A stretch of DNA of 51,120 nt from a bacterium. Lineage in GTDB: Bacteria; Patescibacteriota; Patescibacteriia; UBA9934; GWF2-40-263. The notes under the pieces were generated by a model. That model worked only from the letters and a program-made list of their open reading frames with translations. It had not been told where the DNA came from and made no database searches. Shown here one piece after another: positions 1 to 7,718 of the stretch. Made by a program: the position numbers and the translations under genes. Position 1 is the stretch's first letter. Each line of letters begins with the position of its first letter. The DNA is taken from positions 1-51,120 of the forward strand of contig JAGVFR010000015.1 in assembly GCA_020057555.1 (NCBI GenBank). The letters run 5' to 3'.

Positions 1-225
1 GACTACCTCATCGCTCACCCCGAGATCATCCCCGAAGACTGGAAGGTCGACGAGAACGGGAATACCCACTACATCTACTTCTGGGGTACGGTTTATCGCG
101 ACCCGGATGGCTGCCTGTGCGTTCGCTACCTGTGCTGGCGCGGCGGTGGTGCGTGGCGCTGGCGCTACTGCTGGCTCATCCGTGGCTGGAGTGGCCAGAG
201 TCCCGCGGCGATGCTCGCAAGCTAG
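1..225 (+). CDS. C-terminal fragment of a hypothetical protein, repeated CPR family
   Basis: The frame is open from the first base to a TAG at 223-225 and gives 74 residues, so the 5' end lies outside the window. The fragment is rich in Trp, Tyr, Arg and Cys, with the segments HPEIIPEDWK, YFWGTVYRDPDG and LCVRYLCW, and it ends SPAAMLAS. I do not know a function. From memory, this kind of C-terminus closes a hypothetical protein family present in many copies in Parcubacteria genomes; the gene cut by the other end of the window (50913) looks like the N-terminus of the same family. Its codons are clearly GC-richer than those of rpsL and rpsG. A strong intrinsic terminator follows at 278-310. Confidence 0.6.
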   Translation, partial: DYLIAHPEIIPEDWKVDENGNTHYIYFWGTVYRDPDGCLCVRYLCWRGGGAWRWRYCWLIRGWSGQSPAAMLAS

Positions 226-277
226 TACTTGGTTTCTTGTTCACTTAGTTATTTTCTCTGTCTCTTTGACTCCTTGC

Positions 278-310
278 CCCTGTCTGTATCTTCAGACAGG
301 GCTTTTCTTT
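278..310 (+). terminator. Intrinsic terminator of the 5' partial gene
   Basis: A perfect 9-bp stem, CCCTGTCTG (278-286) with CAGACAGGG (293-301), encloses a 6-base loop and is followed by CTTTTCTTTT. It separates the fragment at 1-225 from the rpsL operon. Confidence 0.85.
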
Positions 311-324
311 TACTCCACCTCTTC

Positions 325-353
325 TTGACGCTTTTTTCAACCAATGTTACTCT
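325..353 (+). promoter_or_regulatory. Possible promoter of rpsL-rpsG-fusA
   Basis: TTGACG (325-330) and TACTCT (348-353) are 17 bases apart. The -35 is good and the -10 is weak, of the TACNNT type also seen before tuf and the last gene. Transcription would start near 360, giving a leader of about 70 bases that is very rich in C and T and ends in CTTCTAACTT right before the rpsL ATG. No Shine-Dalgarno sequence is visible. Confidence 0.4.
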
Positions 354-431
354 TCTGGCGTTCTATTTTGCATGGGCTAATTGTTTCTTTCCTCTGCTAC
401 TTTGCTACTTCTTACTTCTTGCTTCTAACTT

Positions 432-854
432 ATGCCAACAGTTAACCAACTTATTCGTACAGGACGTAAATCAAAAGCGACAAAGTCAAAGTCGCCAGCT
501 CTGCAATTTACTTACGATTCGCTCCACCGAAAACGTACGGATTATAAGAGTGGGAGTTCGTTTAAGCGCGGTGTGTGCGTGAAGGTGACAACAATGACAC
601 CAAAAAAACCGAACTCTGCTATTCGAAAAATCGCGCGCGTTCGTCTTTCAAATGGAATGGAAGTCAATGCTTACATTCCTGGAGAAGGGCATAATCTTCA
701 AGAACACTCGATTGTGATGATCAGAGGTGGACGCGTGAAGGACTTGCCTGGTGTTCGATACCACATTGTTCGCGGAGTATACGACACACAAGGAGTAGAC
801 GGTCGTAAACAAGGTCGTTCAAAGTACGGAGCAAAACGCGGAAAGAAGAAATAA
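432..854 (+). CDS. rpsL: Small ribosomal subunit protein uS12
   Basis: Decoding-centre protein of the 30S subunit, 140 residues. The conserved block [11 protein letters not shown] and the segment [13 protein letters not shown] are present; these carry the two lysines classically linked to streptomycin response and the Asp that is methylthiolated in E. coli. It is longer than the 124-residue E. coli protein because of about 15 extra residues before RGVCVKV (the stretch [15 protein letters not shown]) and a basic tail. It is first in the rpsL-rpsG-fusA operon. The ATG at 432 follows a pyrimidine-rich leader with no Shine-Dalgarno sequence. The identification is secure. Confidence 0.97.
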   Translation: MPTVNQLIRTGRKSKATKSKSPALQFTYDSLHRKRTDYKSGSSFKRGVCVKVTTMTPKKPNSAIRKIARVRLSNGMEVNAYIPGEGHNLQEHSIVMIRGGRVKDLPGVRYHIVRGVYDTQGVDGRKQGRSKYGAKRGKKK

Positions 855-927
855 ATTATTTCGAATTAAATAAACGACGGAGTACTCCGAACGCACGGAG
901 GAATATAACGTCAAACTTTATAAACAT

Positions 928-1395
928 ATGCGCGGAAAACAAGCACCAAAACGCAAACTCGATCCAGATCCAAAATTTGGAAATGTCCAAGTAACCAAAC
1001 TCGTTAACTATGTTATGCACGGCGGTAAAAAAACCGTTGCGCAACAAGTGGTTTACGATTGTTTTGATATTGTCAGCGCAAAAACAAAACAGAGTCCGAT
1101 TGATATTTTTGAAACAGCGCTAAAGAACGTGATGCCTTCACTTGAAGTGAAGAGCCGTCGTGTTGGAGGAGCAAACTATCAGATTCCAATGCCAGTTCGC
1201 GGCGATCGCCGTTATGTCTTGGCTTTTCGTTGGATTTTGATCGCGGCGCGCGCGAAAAAAGGCCGACGTATGGCAGACAAGTTGGCTGATGAAATTATTG
1301 CGGCTTCAAATAACGAAGGCGATGCAGTAAAGAAACGTCAAGATGTTCAGAGAATGGCTGAAGCCAACCGCGCGTTTGCTCATTTTGCAAAATAA
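928..1395 (+). CDS. rpsG: Small ribosomal subunit protein uS7
   Basis: 30S head-assembly protein of 155 residues, the normal bacterial length. The order of conserved segments is typical: an N-terminal basic part, KLVNYVMHGGKKTVAQ, the VGGANYQIP loop, RWILIAARAK, and the end AEANRAFAHFAK. It lies 73 bases after rpsL and 3 bases before fusA, consistent with one transcript. The gap before it contains a small palindrome (CGGAGTACTCCG), and the start lies in the context ACATATG without a Shine-Dalgarno sequence. In E. coli S7 is the autoregulator of this operon; I cannot show that here. Confidence 0.97.
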   Translation: MRGKQAPKRKLDPDPKFGNVQVTKLVNYVMHGGKKTVAQQVVYDCFDIVSAKTKQSPIDIFETALKNVMPSLEVKSRRVGGANYQIPMPVRGDRRYVLAFRWILIAARAKKGRRMADKLADEIIAASNNEGDAVKKRQDVQRMAEANRAFAHFAK

Positions 1396-1398
1396 AAT

Positions 1399-3492
1399 AT
1401 GCCTAGAGAATATTCACTTGAAAAAACCCGCAACTTTGGAATCTTCGCGCACATTGATGCTGGGAAGACCACTGTTTCAGAGCGTGTTCTTTTTTACACA
1501 GGTCGTAAGCATAAGATTGGAGAGGTTCATGAAGGTGATACAACAATGGACTGGATGGAGCAGGAACGAGAGCGTGGAATTACGATCACGGCTGCGGCGA
1601 CTACTTGTTTTTGGAAAGATCATTGTTTGAACTTGATCGACACACCAGGGCACATTGATTTTACTGTTGAGGTTAAACGATCAATGCGTGTGCTTGACGG
1701 AGGTGTTGCAGTATTTGATGGAGTTGCTGGAGTTGAGCCACAATCTGAAACCAACTGGCGTTATGCTGATGAATATAATGTTCCTCGTATTTGTTTTATC
1801 AACAAACTCGACAGAACAGGTGCTGATTTTTATAAAGATCTAAAATCTGTTCACGATCGTTTGACCAAACACGCGTACCCGATTCAACTTCCAATCGGAA
1901 CTGAATCTAACTTTGTTGGAATTATTGATCTTCTTAAAATGCGCGCGTTTATTTACAAAGACGATCTTGGAAAAGAAATTGAAGAATCAGAAATTCCTGC
2001 TGAATATGCTGAAAAAGCAAAAGAGTGGCGCGGAAAACTCATGGAAGCAGTTTCTGAAAACGATGAAATCTTGATGAATAAATATCTTGCTGGTGAGGAA
2101 ATTACTGAATCTGAAATCAACGTAGTTATTCGTCGAGCAACAATCGCGAATGAGTTTGTTCCAGTCATGTGCGGTTCTGCATTAAAAAACAAAGGCGTTC
2201 AACCTTTGCTTGATGCTGTTGTTGCGTATCTTCCAAGTCCGCTCGATGTTCCACCTGTTAAAGGAACAGATCCTGATGATAATGACAAAGAAATTTTCCG
2301 TCATGCAAGCGATGAAGAACCATTTTCAGCTCTTGCGTTTAAAATCGCTGCTGATCCATACGTTGGTAAGCTGGCTTTTTTCCGAGTTTATTCCGGTATT
2401 GTGAAATCCGGAACATATATTTTGAATTCCTCAACCGGAAACAAAGAACGTGTTAGCCGAATTGTTCGTTTGCACGCTAACACTCGTGTAGATGTTTCAG
2501 AAGTTTACGCGGGAGATATCGCGGCAATGGTTGGTCTTAAAGAAACGTTTACTGGCCACACGCTTTGTGACATTGATCATCCAATTTTGCTTGAGTCAAT
2601 TGTGTTTCCAGAGCCAGTTATCTCAATTGCGATTGAACCTAAAACAAAAGTTGATCAAGAGAAAATGGGAGTCGCTCTTCAAAAACTTGCTGAAGAAGAT
2701 CCAACTTTCCGCGTGAGAACAGATGAAGAAACAAACCAAGTGATTATTTCTGGAATGGGTGAACTTCATCTTGATATTATTGTTGATCGTATGAAACGCG
2801 AGTTTAATGTTGAGTGTAATGTTGGTCAGCCGCAAGTTTCGTATCGTGAAACAATCAAAGGCGATGCTGAAGGAGAAGGGAAATATATTCGACAAACTGG
2901 AGGTCGTGGTCAGTATGGACATTGTTTGATTCGTGTCGAAAAATTACCGCCAGGATCAGGAGTTGAATTTGAAGAAGAGGTTAAAGGAGGAACAATTCCA
3001 AAAGAATATTTTAATGCGATTGAAAAAGGCGCGCGCGAAGCAACAGATCGTGGTGTGTTGGCTGGCTATCCATTGCTTGATGTGAAGATTGTTTTGTACG
3101 ATGGCTCATATCACGAAGTTGACTCTTCAGAAGCCGCGTTTAAGATCGCAGGTTCAATGGCGTTTCAGGCCGCTGCAAGAAAAGCGGGTTTGGAACTTCT
3201 TGAACCAATGATGAAAGTTGAAGTTGTAACTCCAGAAGATTTCATGGGAACAGTTGTTGGAGATCTAAACTCAAAACGTGGACAGATTCAACAAATGAAC
3301 GACCGTCCTGGAGTGAAAGTTATTGAGGCGTTTGTCCCACTTGCGGAAATGTTTGGATACGCGACTTCACTTCGTTCGTTTACGCAAGGTCGTGCGAGTT
3401 ATTCAATGGAATTTGATCACTATGAAGCAGTTCCATCAAACGTTGCAAAAGAAATTATTGAAAAGCGCGGCGGCACAGGACGAGTACAATAA
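1399..3492 (+). CDS. fusA: Translation elongation factor G
   Basis: Ribosomal translocase GTPase of 697 residues, full length. G1 is AHIDAGKT (residues 17-24), followed by the switch-I segment [10 protein letters not shown]3 DTPGHIDF, and G4 in FINKLDRTG. Domain II and the domain III-V region with [14 protein letters not shown] and the C-terminal [12 protein letters not shown] are intact. It starts 3 bases after rpsG in the context AATATG without a Shine-Dalgarno sequence. A hairpin terminator shared with the convergent gene follows at 3503-3534. No unusual residue was seen. Confidence 0.98.
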   Translation: MPREYSLEKTRNFGIFAHIDAGKTTVSERVLFYTGRKHKIGEVHEGDTTMDWMEQERERGITITAAATTCFWKDHCLNLIDTPGHIDFTVEVKRSMRVLDGGVAVFDGVAGVEPQSETNWRYADEYNVPRICFINKLDRTGADFYKDLKSVHDRLTKHAYPIQLPIGTESNFVGIIDLLKMRAFIYKDDLGKEIEESEIPAEYAEKAKEWRGKLMEAVSENDEILMNKYLAGEEITESEINVVIRRATIANEFVPVMCGSALKNKGVQPLLDAVVAYLPSPLDVPPVKGTDPDDNDKEIFRHASDEEPFSALAFKIAADPYVGKLAFFRVYSGIVKSGTYILNSSTGNKERVSRIVRLHANTRVDVSEVYAGDIAAMVGLKETFTGHTLCDIDHPILLESIVFPEPVISIAIEPKTKVDQEKMGVALQKLAEEDPTFRVRTDEETNQVIISGMGELHLDIIVDRMKREFNVECNVGQPQVSYRETIKGDAEGEGKYIRQTGGRGQYGHCLIRVEKLPPGSGVEFEEEVKGGTIPKEYFNAIEKGAREATDRGVLAGYPLLDVKIVLYDGSYHEVDSSEAAFKIAGSMAFQAAARKAGLELLEPMMKVEVVTPEDFMGTVVGDLNSKRGQIQQMNDRPGVKVIEAFVPLAEMFGYATSLRSFTQGRASYSMEFDHYEAVPSNVAKEIIEKRGGTGRVQ

Positions 3493-3502
3493 AATAAAAA
3501 AC

Positions 3503-3534
3503 AAAAGGAACGGTTGTGTACTATCGTTCCTTTT
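3503..3534. terminator. Bidirectional terminator between fusA and the convergent methyltransferase gene
   Basis: A 10-bp perfect inverted repeat, AAAAGGAACG (3503-3512) with CGTTCCTTTT (3525-3534), has a 12-base loop. A T run follows on the plus strand and an A run precedes it, so it can work both ways. Its right arm overlaps the last codons of the minus-strand gene. Confidence 0.75.
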
Positions 3535-4075
3535 TAGTTTGTTCGTACACGTAAGTTTTTTCTTCTTGTTTAATAGGCAGCCAAGTTGGAAATGAAAATG
3601 TATTTGAAATTACTCGAGCGCCGATTGGCAACTCTTTTTCAAGTTTGTCTTGAAGTTTTTGCATGTGATCTGGAAGTTGATATAGGAATACGATTGTCGC
3701 GTTTGAAACATCAGCCTTCCAAAACGATCGTTGATGAATCTTAATTTTGTTTTGCATTTTATTTAACTTTGCTCTTAGTCTTGAATATACAACAAGGCCA
3801 GGATGAATTTCATATCCTTCAGCAGATTGTGCTCCAGCGCGGATTGCTTCCACCAAGAATTTTCCTTCACCAGAACCAAGATCAACAACACGATCTGTTG
3901 GTTTAATATTTGCAAGTCTAATCATGGTTTGCGTTCGTTTATTTGAGCTTGGAACGAATGGTCCGCCTTTGAAAAATAATGGAAGTAACAATCCTCCAAA
4001 CCAAAACATTGATGCAAAACACAGCAAGATGACAACGATACTTCCAAAGAGTAAGATTGCAATTACTGATCCCAT
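3521..4075 (-). CDS. Membrane-anchored SAM-dependent methyltransferase, FAM173/ANTKMT-like
   Basis: A protein of 184 residues: one hydrophobic N-terminal segment (about residues 3-32), then a class I methyltransferase fold. PFVPSSNKR is followed by motif I VVDLGSGEGK, the acidic residue in EGYEIHPG, and the later LYQLP and ARVISNTFSFP segments. This order matches the FAM173 family, whose eukaryotic members methylate lysine; the bacterial substrate is unknown to me. I chose the ATG at 4075 (MGSVIAIL) over the one 9 bases upstream because the former abuts the ATG of the divergent kinase gene in a CATATG palindrome. It converges on fusA and shares a terminator with it. Confidence 0.75.
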   Translation of the reverse strand: MGSVIAILLFGSIVVILLCFASMFWFGGLLLPLFFKGGPFVPSSNKRTQTMIRLANIKPTDRVVDLGSGEGKFLVEAIRAGAQSAEGYEIHPGLVVYSRLRAKLNKMQNKIKIHQRSFWKADVSNATIVFLYQLPDHMQKLQDKLEKELPIGARVISNTFSFPTWLPIKQEEKTYVYEQTKKER

Positions 4076-5092
4076 ATGAATCAAAAAGATATTCGTTCAA
4101 TTCTGCGTCAGTATGATATTGGAACGATTTTGAAAATCAAACCTGTTAGTGTTGGATTGATTCATAAAACGTTTTCAATCAGAACTAACAGAGGCCAGTA
4201 TATCATACAGTGTTTGCATCCGATTCTCTCGTCACTTGGAACAGCGAAGGATTTTTTTAACGTTACTCAATTGCTAAATGAACAAGGATTCAAATCACCT
4301 CATTGTGTGAAGACAAAGACAGGGAAGATTCTTGCAAACGACCAAGGAACGAAATGGCGCTTACAGACAAAACTTTCTGGAAAAACTTTTGATCGTCTAA
4401 CGAGTGCGATAATGGCAAAAGAAGCAGGGAATATTTATGGAATGTTTCACCGTACGATCGATCAAGCTCAATTTGAATTTCATTCTCCAATAGTTTTGCA
4501 TGAGTCAAAAAAAGTTTACAAACATTTTTATAATGTTCTGAAGAGATTCAAGTCATCACCACTGTTAAAAGATGTGAATGTGGAAGTTGAGACAATCAAA
4601 AAAGAATTTCCGTGTTATTTTTTATCAGACAATCTTCCACAACACGTAATTCATGGTGATCCAAAAATTTCAAACATACTTTTTTCTGGATTAAAAGCAA
4701 CGGCCGTGATTGATCTTGATACATGCCAGCGTCAAAATTTACTTGTTGAACTTGGGGATGCGTTTCGTTCATGGTGTGGAAAGCGCGAAGATGATTCGCA
4801 CAACACATTTTCGATCCCACTTTTCCAAGCGAGTTGGAAAGGGTATATAGCCGGTTCAAAAGGGTTGTTGAAAAAAAGCGAAATCAATCTTGTGCCAAAA
4901 GCAATCGGGCTAATTACACTTGAACTTGCTTGTCGTTTTTTATCCGATTATTTTGAAGATAATTATTTTGGATGGAATGAAAAACAGTATCCATCTCGTC
5001 GAGCGCACAATATTGCTCGTTGCCGCGGCCAGCTCGCTGAATTTCGTGATTTCAAACGAAAGATCAAAAAGATTAAAAACGTCATAAAATAA
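4076..5092 (+). CDS. APH/choline-kinase-fold phosphotransferase, NahK-like sugar kinase
   Basis: A protein of 338 residues with an aminoglycoside-phosphotransferase fold. The catalytic loop is HVIHGDPKISNILF, and the metal-binding segment AVIDLDTCQ is followed by LVELGDAFRSWC. The HGDPKxxN plus VIDLDT plus GDAxRS combination resembles N-acetylhexosamine 1-kinase (NahK), so a sugar 1-kinase is the best guess; a homoserine- or choline-kinase-like role cannot be excluded. The N-terminal lobe (LKIKPVSVGLIHKTFSIRT) is present. The start codon directly abuts that of the divergent methyltransferase gene, so its promoter must lie inside that gene or the mRNA has almost no leader. Confidence 0.75.
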   Translation: MNQKDIRSILRQYDIGTILKIKPVSVGLIHKTFSIRTNRGQYIIQCLHPILSSLGTAKDFFNVTQLLNEQGFKSPHCVKTKTGKILANDQGTKWRLQTKLSGKTFDRLTSAIMAKEAGNIYGMFHRTIDQAQFEFHSPIVLHESKKVYKHFYNVLKRFKSSPLLKDVNVEVETIKKEFPCYFLSDNLPQHVIHGDPKISNILFSGLKATAVIDLDTCQRQNLLVELGDAFRSWCGKREDDSHNTFSIPLFQASWKGYIAGSKGLLKKSEINLVPKAIGLITLELACRFLSDYFEDNYFGWNEKQYPSRRAHNIARCRGQLAEFRDFKRKIKKIKNVIK

Positions 5093-5093
5093 A

Positions 5094-5121
5094 AACACCT
5101 CCAGATAATTCCAGAGGTGTT
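5094..5121 (-). terminator. Intrinsic terminator, mainly for the minus-strand small transcript
   Basis: AACACCTC (5094-5101) pairs with GAGGTGTT (5114-5121) around a 12-base loop. On the minus strand it is followed by TTTTATTTTA, a good U tract; on the plus strand the tract is poor. It may also end the kinase mRNA. Confidence 0.7.
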
Positions 5122-5129
5122 CTATTGCA

Positions 5130-5246
5130 TCATTTTTTGGGTTCTGTTTCAGGCGTAACATGTTGTTTCTTCCTGTTCATCAACCTCGTCCTTGTGCTGT
5201 GTTTCAGATGCTTTCGTTCAAATTTGTCGATAAAGACGCTTATCAC
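5130..5246 (-). CDS. Putative 38-residue basic peptide, or a small RNA read from its own promoter
   Basis: A minus-strand unit with a near-ideal promoter (5265-5293) and a terminator (5094-5121). Its only reasonable reading frame starts at GTG 5246 (a TTG at 5258 is an alternative) and ends at TGA 5130. The peptide runs VISVFIDKFERKHLKH, then STRTRLMNRKKQ, and ends HVTPETEPKK. It is strongly basic with no motif I know and no Shine-Dalgarno sequence. The transcript is better supported than the peptide: if it is non-coding, it is an RNA of about 165 bases. It lies between the kinase gene and the Phd-like gene. Confidence 0.4.
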   Translation of the reverse strand: MISVFIDKFERKHLKHSTRTRLMNRKKQHVTPETEPKK

Positions 5247-5264
5247 GATATTGCACAAGAAAAC

Positions 5265-5293
5265 ATACTACCATATTTGCGTATTTTTGTCAA
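5265..5293 (-). promoter_or_regulatory. Strong minus-strand promoter of the small transcript
   Basis: On the minus strand, TTGACA (5293-5288) and TAGTAT (5270-5265) are exactly 17 bases apart. Predicted start is near 5258. It overlaps the proposed plus-strand promoter of the Phd-like gene. Confidence 0.7.
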
Positions 5294-5305
5294 GTTTGCT
5301 AACTT
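5277..5305 (+). promoter_or_regulatory. Possible promoter of the Phd/YefM-like gene
   Basis: TTGCGT (5277-5282) and TAACTT (5300-5305) are 17 bases apart. The same TTGCGT -35 occurs before tuf. It overlaps the divergent promoter, so the two may compete for RNA polymerase. Confidence 0.45.
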
Positions 5306-5335
5306 TGAAACACTTCAAAAACAAACTTTTGGCTT

Positions 5336-5704
5336 ATGACTTCCCAATTCCGTCACATTTTGAATCTTGTCCGCAAAACAGGTGATACGATGATTGTTAC
5401 AGATCCTAATGGAGATGATGTTTTTGTTGTGATGGATTTGGACAAATATGAAGCACTTTTGGGCGCGGAAACAAAGGAAAAAGATCTTTGGGATGTGATG
5501 AAACCAGCCAATTCTGATTCAAAAACATGGGACATGGAGGAGATGAATGAACAAGAACTTGCAGAACTTGAAAAACAGTACAACGAATTCGCAAATAAGA
5601 ACGTTGAAAAAGCTATTGAGGAAAATATGTCAAAAATCGAGGAAAAACCAAAAGAAGACGACAATTTTGGCGAAGAAGAATTTTATCTTGAACCTGTGGA
5701 ATAG
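5336..5704 (+). CDS. Phd/YefM antitoxin-fold-like protein with an acidic C-terminus, no toxin partner
   Basis: A protein of 122 residues. Residues 1-40 (ILNLVRKTGDTMIVTD, VFVVMDLDKYEALLG) have the pattern of the Phd/YefM antitoxin fold, in which a short N-terminal domain ends in the D-x-YE-x-L helix. The rest is very acidic and Glu-rich (the end runs FGEEEFYLEPVE) and probably unstructured or helical. No RelE, Doc or PIN toxin gene is adjacent; tuf follows on the same strand. I remember similar stand-alone proteins from CPR genomes and infer a regulatory DNA-binding or protein-binding role, not a toxin-antitoxin module. It starts at ATG 5336 without a Shine-Dalgarno sequence. Confidence 0.6.
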   Translation: MTSQFRHILNLVRKTGDTMIVTDPNGDDVFVVMDLDKYEALLGAETKEKDLWDVMKPANSDSKTWDMEEMNEQELAELEKQYNEFANKNVEKAIEENMSKIEEKPKEDDNFGEEEFYLEPVE

Positions 5705-5709
5705 GAGAC

Positions 5710-5738
5710 TTGCGTATTTTTTGGGCTTCTGCTACACT
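5710..5738 (+). promoter_or_regulatory. Promoter of tuf
   Basis: TTGCGT (5710-5715) and TACACT (5733-5738) are 17 bases apart. The start would be near 5745, leaving a leader of about 60 bases that is rich in C and T and contains TTCTAACTTT. A small inverted repeat, GAGAC with GTCTC (5705-5709 and 5746-5750), brackets the promoter. Confidence 0.55.
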
Positions 5739-5807
5739 TTCGCACGTCTCTAGTTTGTCTTTCTCTTAACTATTTACTTCTAACTTTCAACATTTAATTA
5801 CAATTTT

Positions 5808-7001
5808 ATGGCAGAAGTGTTTCAACGAACAAAGCCGCATGTGAACGTCGGTACCATTGGCCACGTTGACCATGGAAAAACCACTGTTACAGCGGCAATT
5901 TTGGCGGTTTTGAACGCCAAGGGAATGACCGCGCAGAAAAAGGGCGTGGATGATCTTGATAAGGCTCCAGAGTCTAAGGCGCGCGGTATCACAATCGCGA
6001 CAGCTCACTGTGAGTACGAATCAGACAAACGCCACTATGCTCACGTCGACTGTCCAGGACACGCCGACTATATTAAGAACATGATCACCGGAGCCGCACA
6101 GATGGACGGTGCAATTTTGGTTGTTTCAGCGGCTGATGGTCCAATGCCACAAACACGCGAGCACATTCTTCTTGCGCGACAAGTTGGTGTGCCAGCGATC
6201 GTTGTGTTTTTGAATAAAGTTGATCAAGTTGATGATCCTGAACTTATTGATTTGGTTGAGGAAGAAGTTCGAGATCTTTTGAAGAAATATGAATTCCCTG
6301 GTGATCAGGTTCCTGTAATCCGAGGATCAGCACTCAAAGCGCTTCAAAATCCAACTGACGATACAGCAACAAAACCAATCATGGATCTTATCAATGCTTT
6401 GGATACATATATTCCAGAGCCTGTTCGTGACACTGAAAAGCCATATCTCATGCCTGTTGAAGATGTGTTTTCAATTGAAGGTCGTGGAACTGTTGTCACT
6501 GGCCGCATTGAGCGTGGACTTGTGAAGATTAACGATGAAGTTGAAATTGTTGGACTTCGCGAAGAGCCAATGAAAACAGTTGTTACGGGAATTGAAATGT
6601 TCAACAAACAGCTTGCAGAAGGTCGCGCAGGCGACAATGCTGGCGTGCTTTTACGTGGTGTGAAAAAAGAAGACGTTGAGCGTGGAATGGTGCTTGCAAA
6701 ACCTGGATCGATTACTCCACACACAGAATTTGAAGCAAAGATCTATGCTCTTACAAAAGAGGAAGGCGGACGTCACAAACCATTCTTCAAAGGGTACAAA
6801 CCACAGTTCTATATCAGAACAACAGATGTAACAGGCGAAGTAACACTCCCAGAAGGAACAGAAATGGTTATGCCAGGTGACACAACCAATCTAGTTATTA
6901 AGCTCATCCAACCAGTTGCTCTTGAGGAAAAAATGTCATTTGCGATCCGCGAAGGAGGACATACGGTAGGAGCTGGTGTGGTAGGGAAAATTATTAAATA
7001 A
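5808..7001 (+). CDS. tuf: Translation elongation factor Tu
   Basis: GTPase of 397 residues that brings aminoacyl-tRNA to the ribosome. G1 is GHVDHGKT (residues 18-25), followed by [17 protein letters not shown] and [10 protein letters not shown]. The domain II and III cores are present: [17 protein letters not shown], then [20 protein letters not shown], and the end RTVGAG-like AGVVGKIIK. The gene has its own promoter; a hairpin at 7012-7050 lies between it and rpsJ. The usual fusA-tuf linkage is broken here by about 2.3 kb containing four unrelated genes. Confidence 0.98.
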   Translation: MAEVFQRTKPHVNVGTIGHVDHGKTTVTAAILAVLNAKGMTAQKKGVDDLDKAPESKARGITIATAHCEYESDKRHYAHVDCPGHADYIKNMITGAAQMDGAILVVSAADGPMPQTREHILLARQVGVPAIVVFLNKVDQVDDPELIDLVEEEVRDLLKKYEFPGDQVPVIRGSALKALQNPTDDTATKPIMDLINALDTYIPEPVRDTEKPYLMPVEDVFSIEGRGTVVTGRIERGLVKINDEVEIVGLREEPMKTVVTGIEMFNKQLAEGRAGDNAGVLLRGVKKEDVERGMVLAKPGSITPHTEFEAKIYALTKEEGGRHKPFFKGYKPQFYIRTTDVTGEVTLPEGTEMVMPGDTTNLVIKLIQPVALEEKMSFAIREGGHTVGAGVVGKIIK

Positions 7002-7011
7002 AGTAAAAAGA

Positions 7012-7050
7012 TTGCCTCGCTCAAAGCCTTAAAAATTTTGGGCGAGGCAA
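7012..7050 (+). terminator. Hairpin after tuf, terminator or attenuator
   Basis: TTGCCTCGC (7012-7020) pairs perfectly with GCGAGGCAA (7042-7050); the 21-base loop contains a self-complementary AAAATTTT-like core. The downstream T tract is poor (AATAATT), so part of the tuf transcript may read through into rpsJ. Confidence 0.55.
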
Positions 7051-7079
7051 AATAATTCCATCGTTCTTTCTTCAATCTT

Positions 7080-7412
7080 GTGACAGACATCAAAAAAACA
7101 GAAGAAGAAAAATCACGCATTCGCATCAAGATCAAAGCGTACGATAGCAAGATCATAGATCAAGCAACGCAAACGATCATGAAAACAGTTGAGCGATCCG
7201 GTGCAAAAGTGGTTGGACCTGTTCCGCTTCCAACAGAGAAGCGTAAGTATACGGTTAACAAATCAACTTTTGTTCACAAGGATTCTCGCGAACAGTATGA
7301 GTTGCGTGTTCACAAGCGCCTGATTGACATTACAGATCCAACAGACAAAACTGTTGATGCGCTTATGAGTCTGAACTTGCCAGCAGGTGTTGATGTGGAA
7401 ATTAAAACGTAA
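7080..7412 (+). CDS. rpsJ: Small ribosomal subunit protein uS10
   Basis: 30S head protein of 110 residues. The core [51 protein letters not shown] and [10 protein letters not shown] matches S10 throughout. The start is GTG at 7080, giving a charged N-terminal extension ([12 protein letters not shown]) of about 8 residues over E. coli S10; an internal alternative start is not obvious. It is separated from rplC by 306 bases that hold structured RNA. Confidence 0.95.
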   Translation: MTDIKKTEEEKSRIRIKIKAYDSKIIDQATQTIMKTVERSGAKVVGPVPLPTEKRKYTVNKSTFVHKDSREQYELRVHKRLIDITDPTDKTVDALMSLNLPAGVDVEIKT

Positions 7413-7422
7413 AATTAGTATC

Positions 7423-7500
7423 TTGATCCAACAAACAGGGAAGAAAGATCCGTATAGACATCAGTCTATGTGAAAACCTTCCCGGGCTTTGAAAGATCAA
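7423..7500 (+). promoter_or_regulatory. Nested RNA stem in the rpsJ-rplC gap
   Basis: Four stems nest without crossing: TTGATC (7423-7428) with GATCAA (7495-7500), CAAA (7432-7435) with TTTG (7488-7491), GGGAAG (7438-7443) with CTTCCC (7478-7483), and ATAGAC (7454-7459) with GTCTAT (7464-7469) around an ATCA loop. A fold of this kind is typical of a leader RNA, perhaps for feedback control of the S10 cluster. No match to a named ribosomal leader family is claimed. Confidence 0.5.
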
Positions 7501-7538
7501 TTAATAAGGAGTTCTCGATCCATCTAATTTAAACAATT

Positions 7539-7715
7539 CTCAAAACTTTTTAGTATAGTTTTGAGCTAGAAGCTAGTCGTGGAGAATTTTTCTACGCTTG
7601 GCTTCTAGCTTTTATATAAGTAATAACAGCATTAGCTTTAGCCATTAGCCTTTAGGAAAAAGACAGGCAATCGAGCTAACAGCTAACAGCTAAAAGCTAG
7701 AGGCTAACGGTTTTT
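7539..7715 (+). repeat. Hairpin- and word-repeat-rich leader of rplC
   Basis: This fills the rest of the 306-base gap. CTCAAAAC (7539-7546) pairs with GTTTTGAG (7558-7565). AGCTAGAAGC (7564-7573) pairs with GCTTCTAGCT (7601-7610) and is followed by TTTATA, which looks like a terminator. From 7630 to 7710 the words TTAGC (left) and GCTAA (right) repeat in opposite orientation, so the stretch can fold as a loose hairpin ending at the rplC start. No gene is seen. Confidence 0.5.
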
Positions 7716-7718
7716 CTT

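Noticed and set aside
5336-5704. Toxin-antitoxin operon around the Phd/YefM-like gene
   Set aside because: No toxin-family gene lies next to it; the small minus-strand unit is the only candidate partner and has no known toxin motif.
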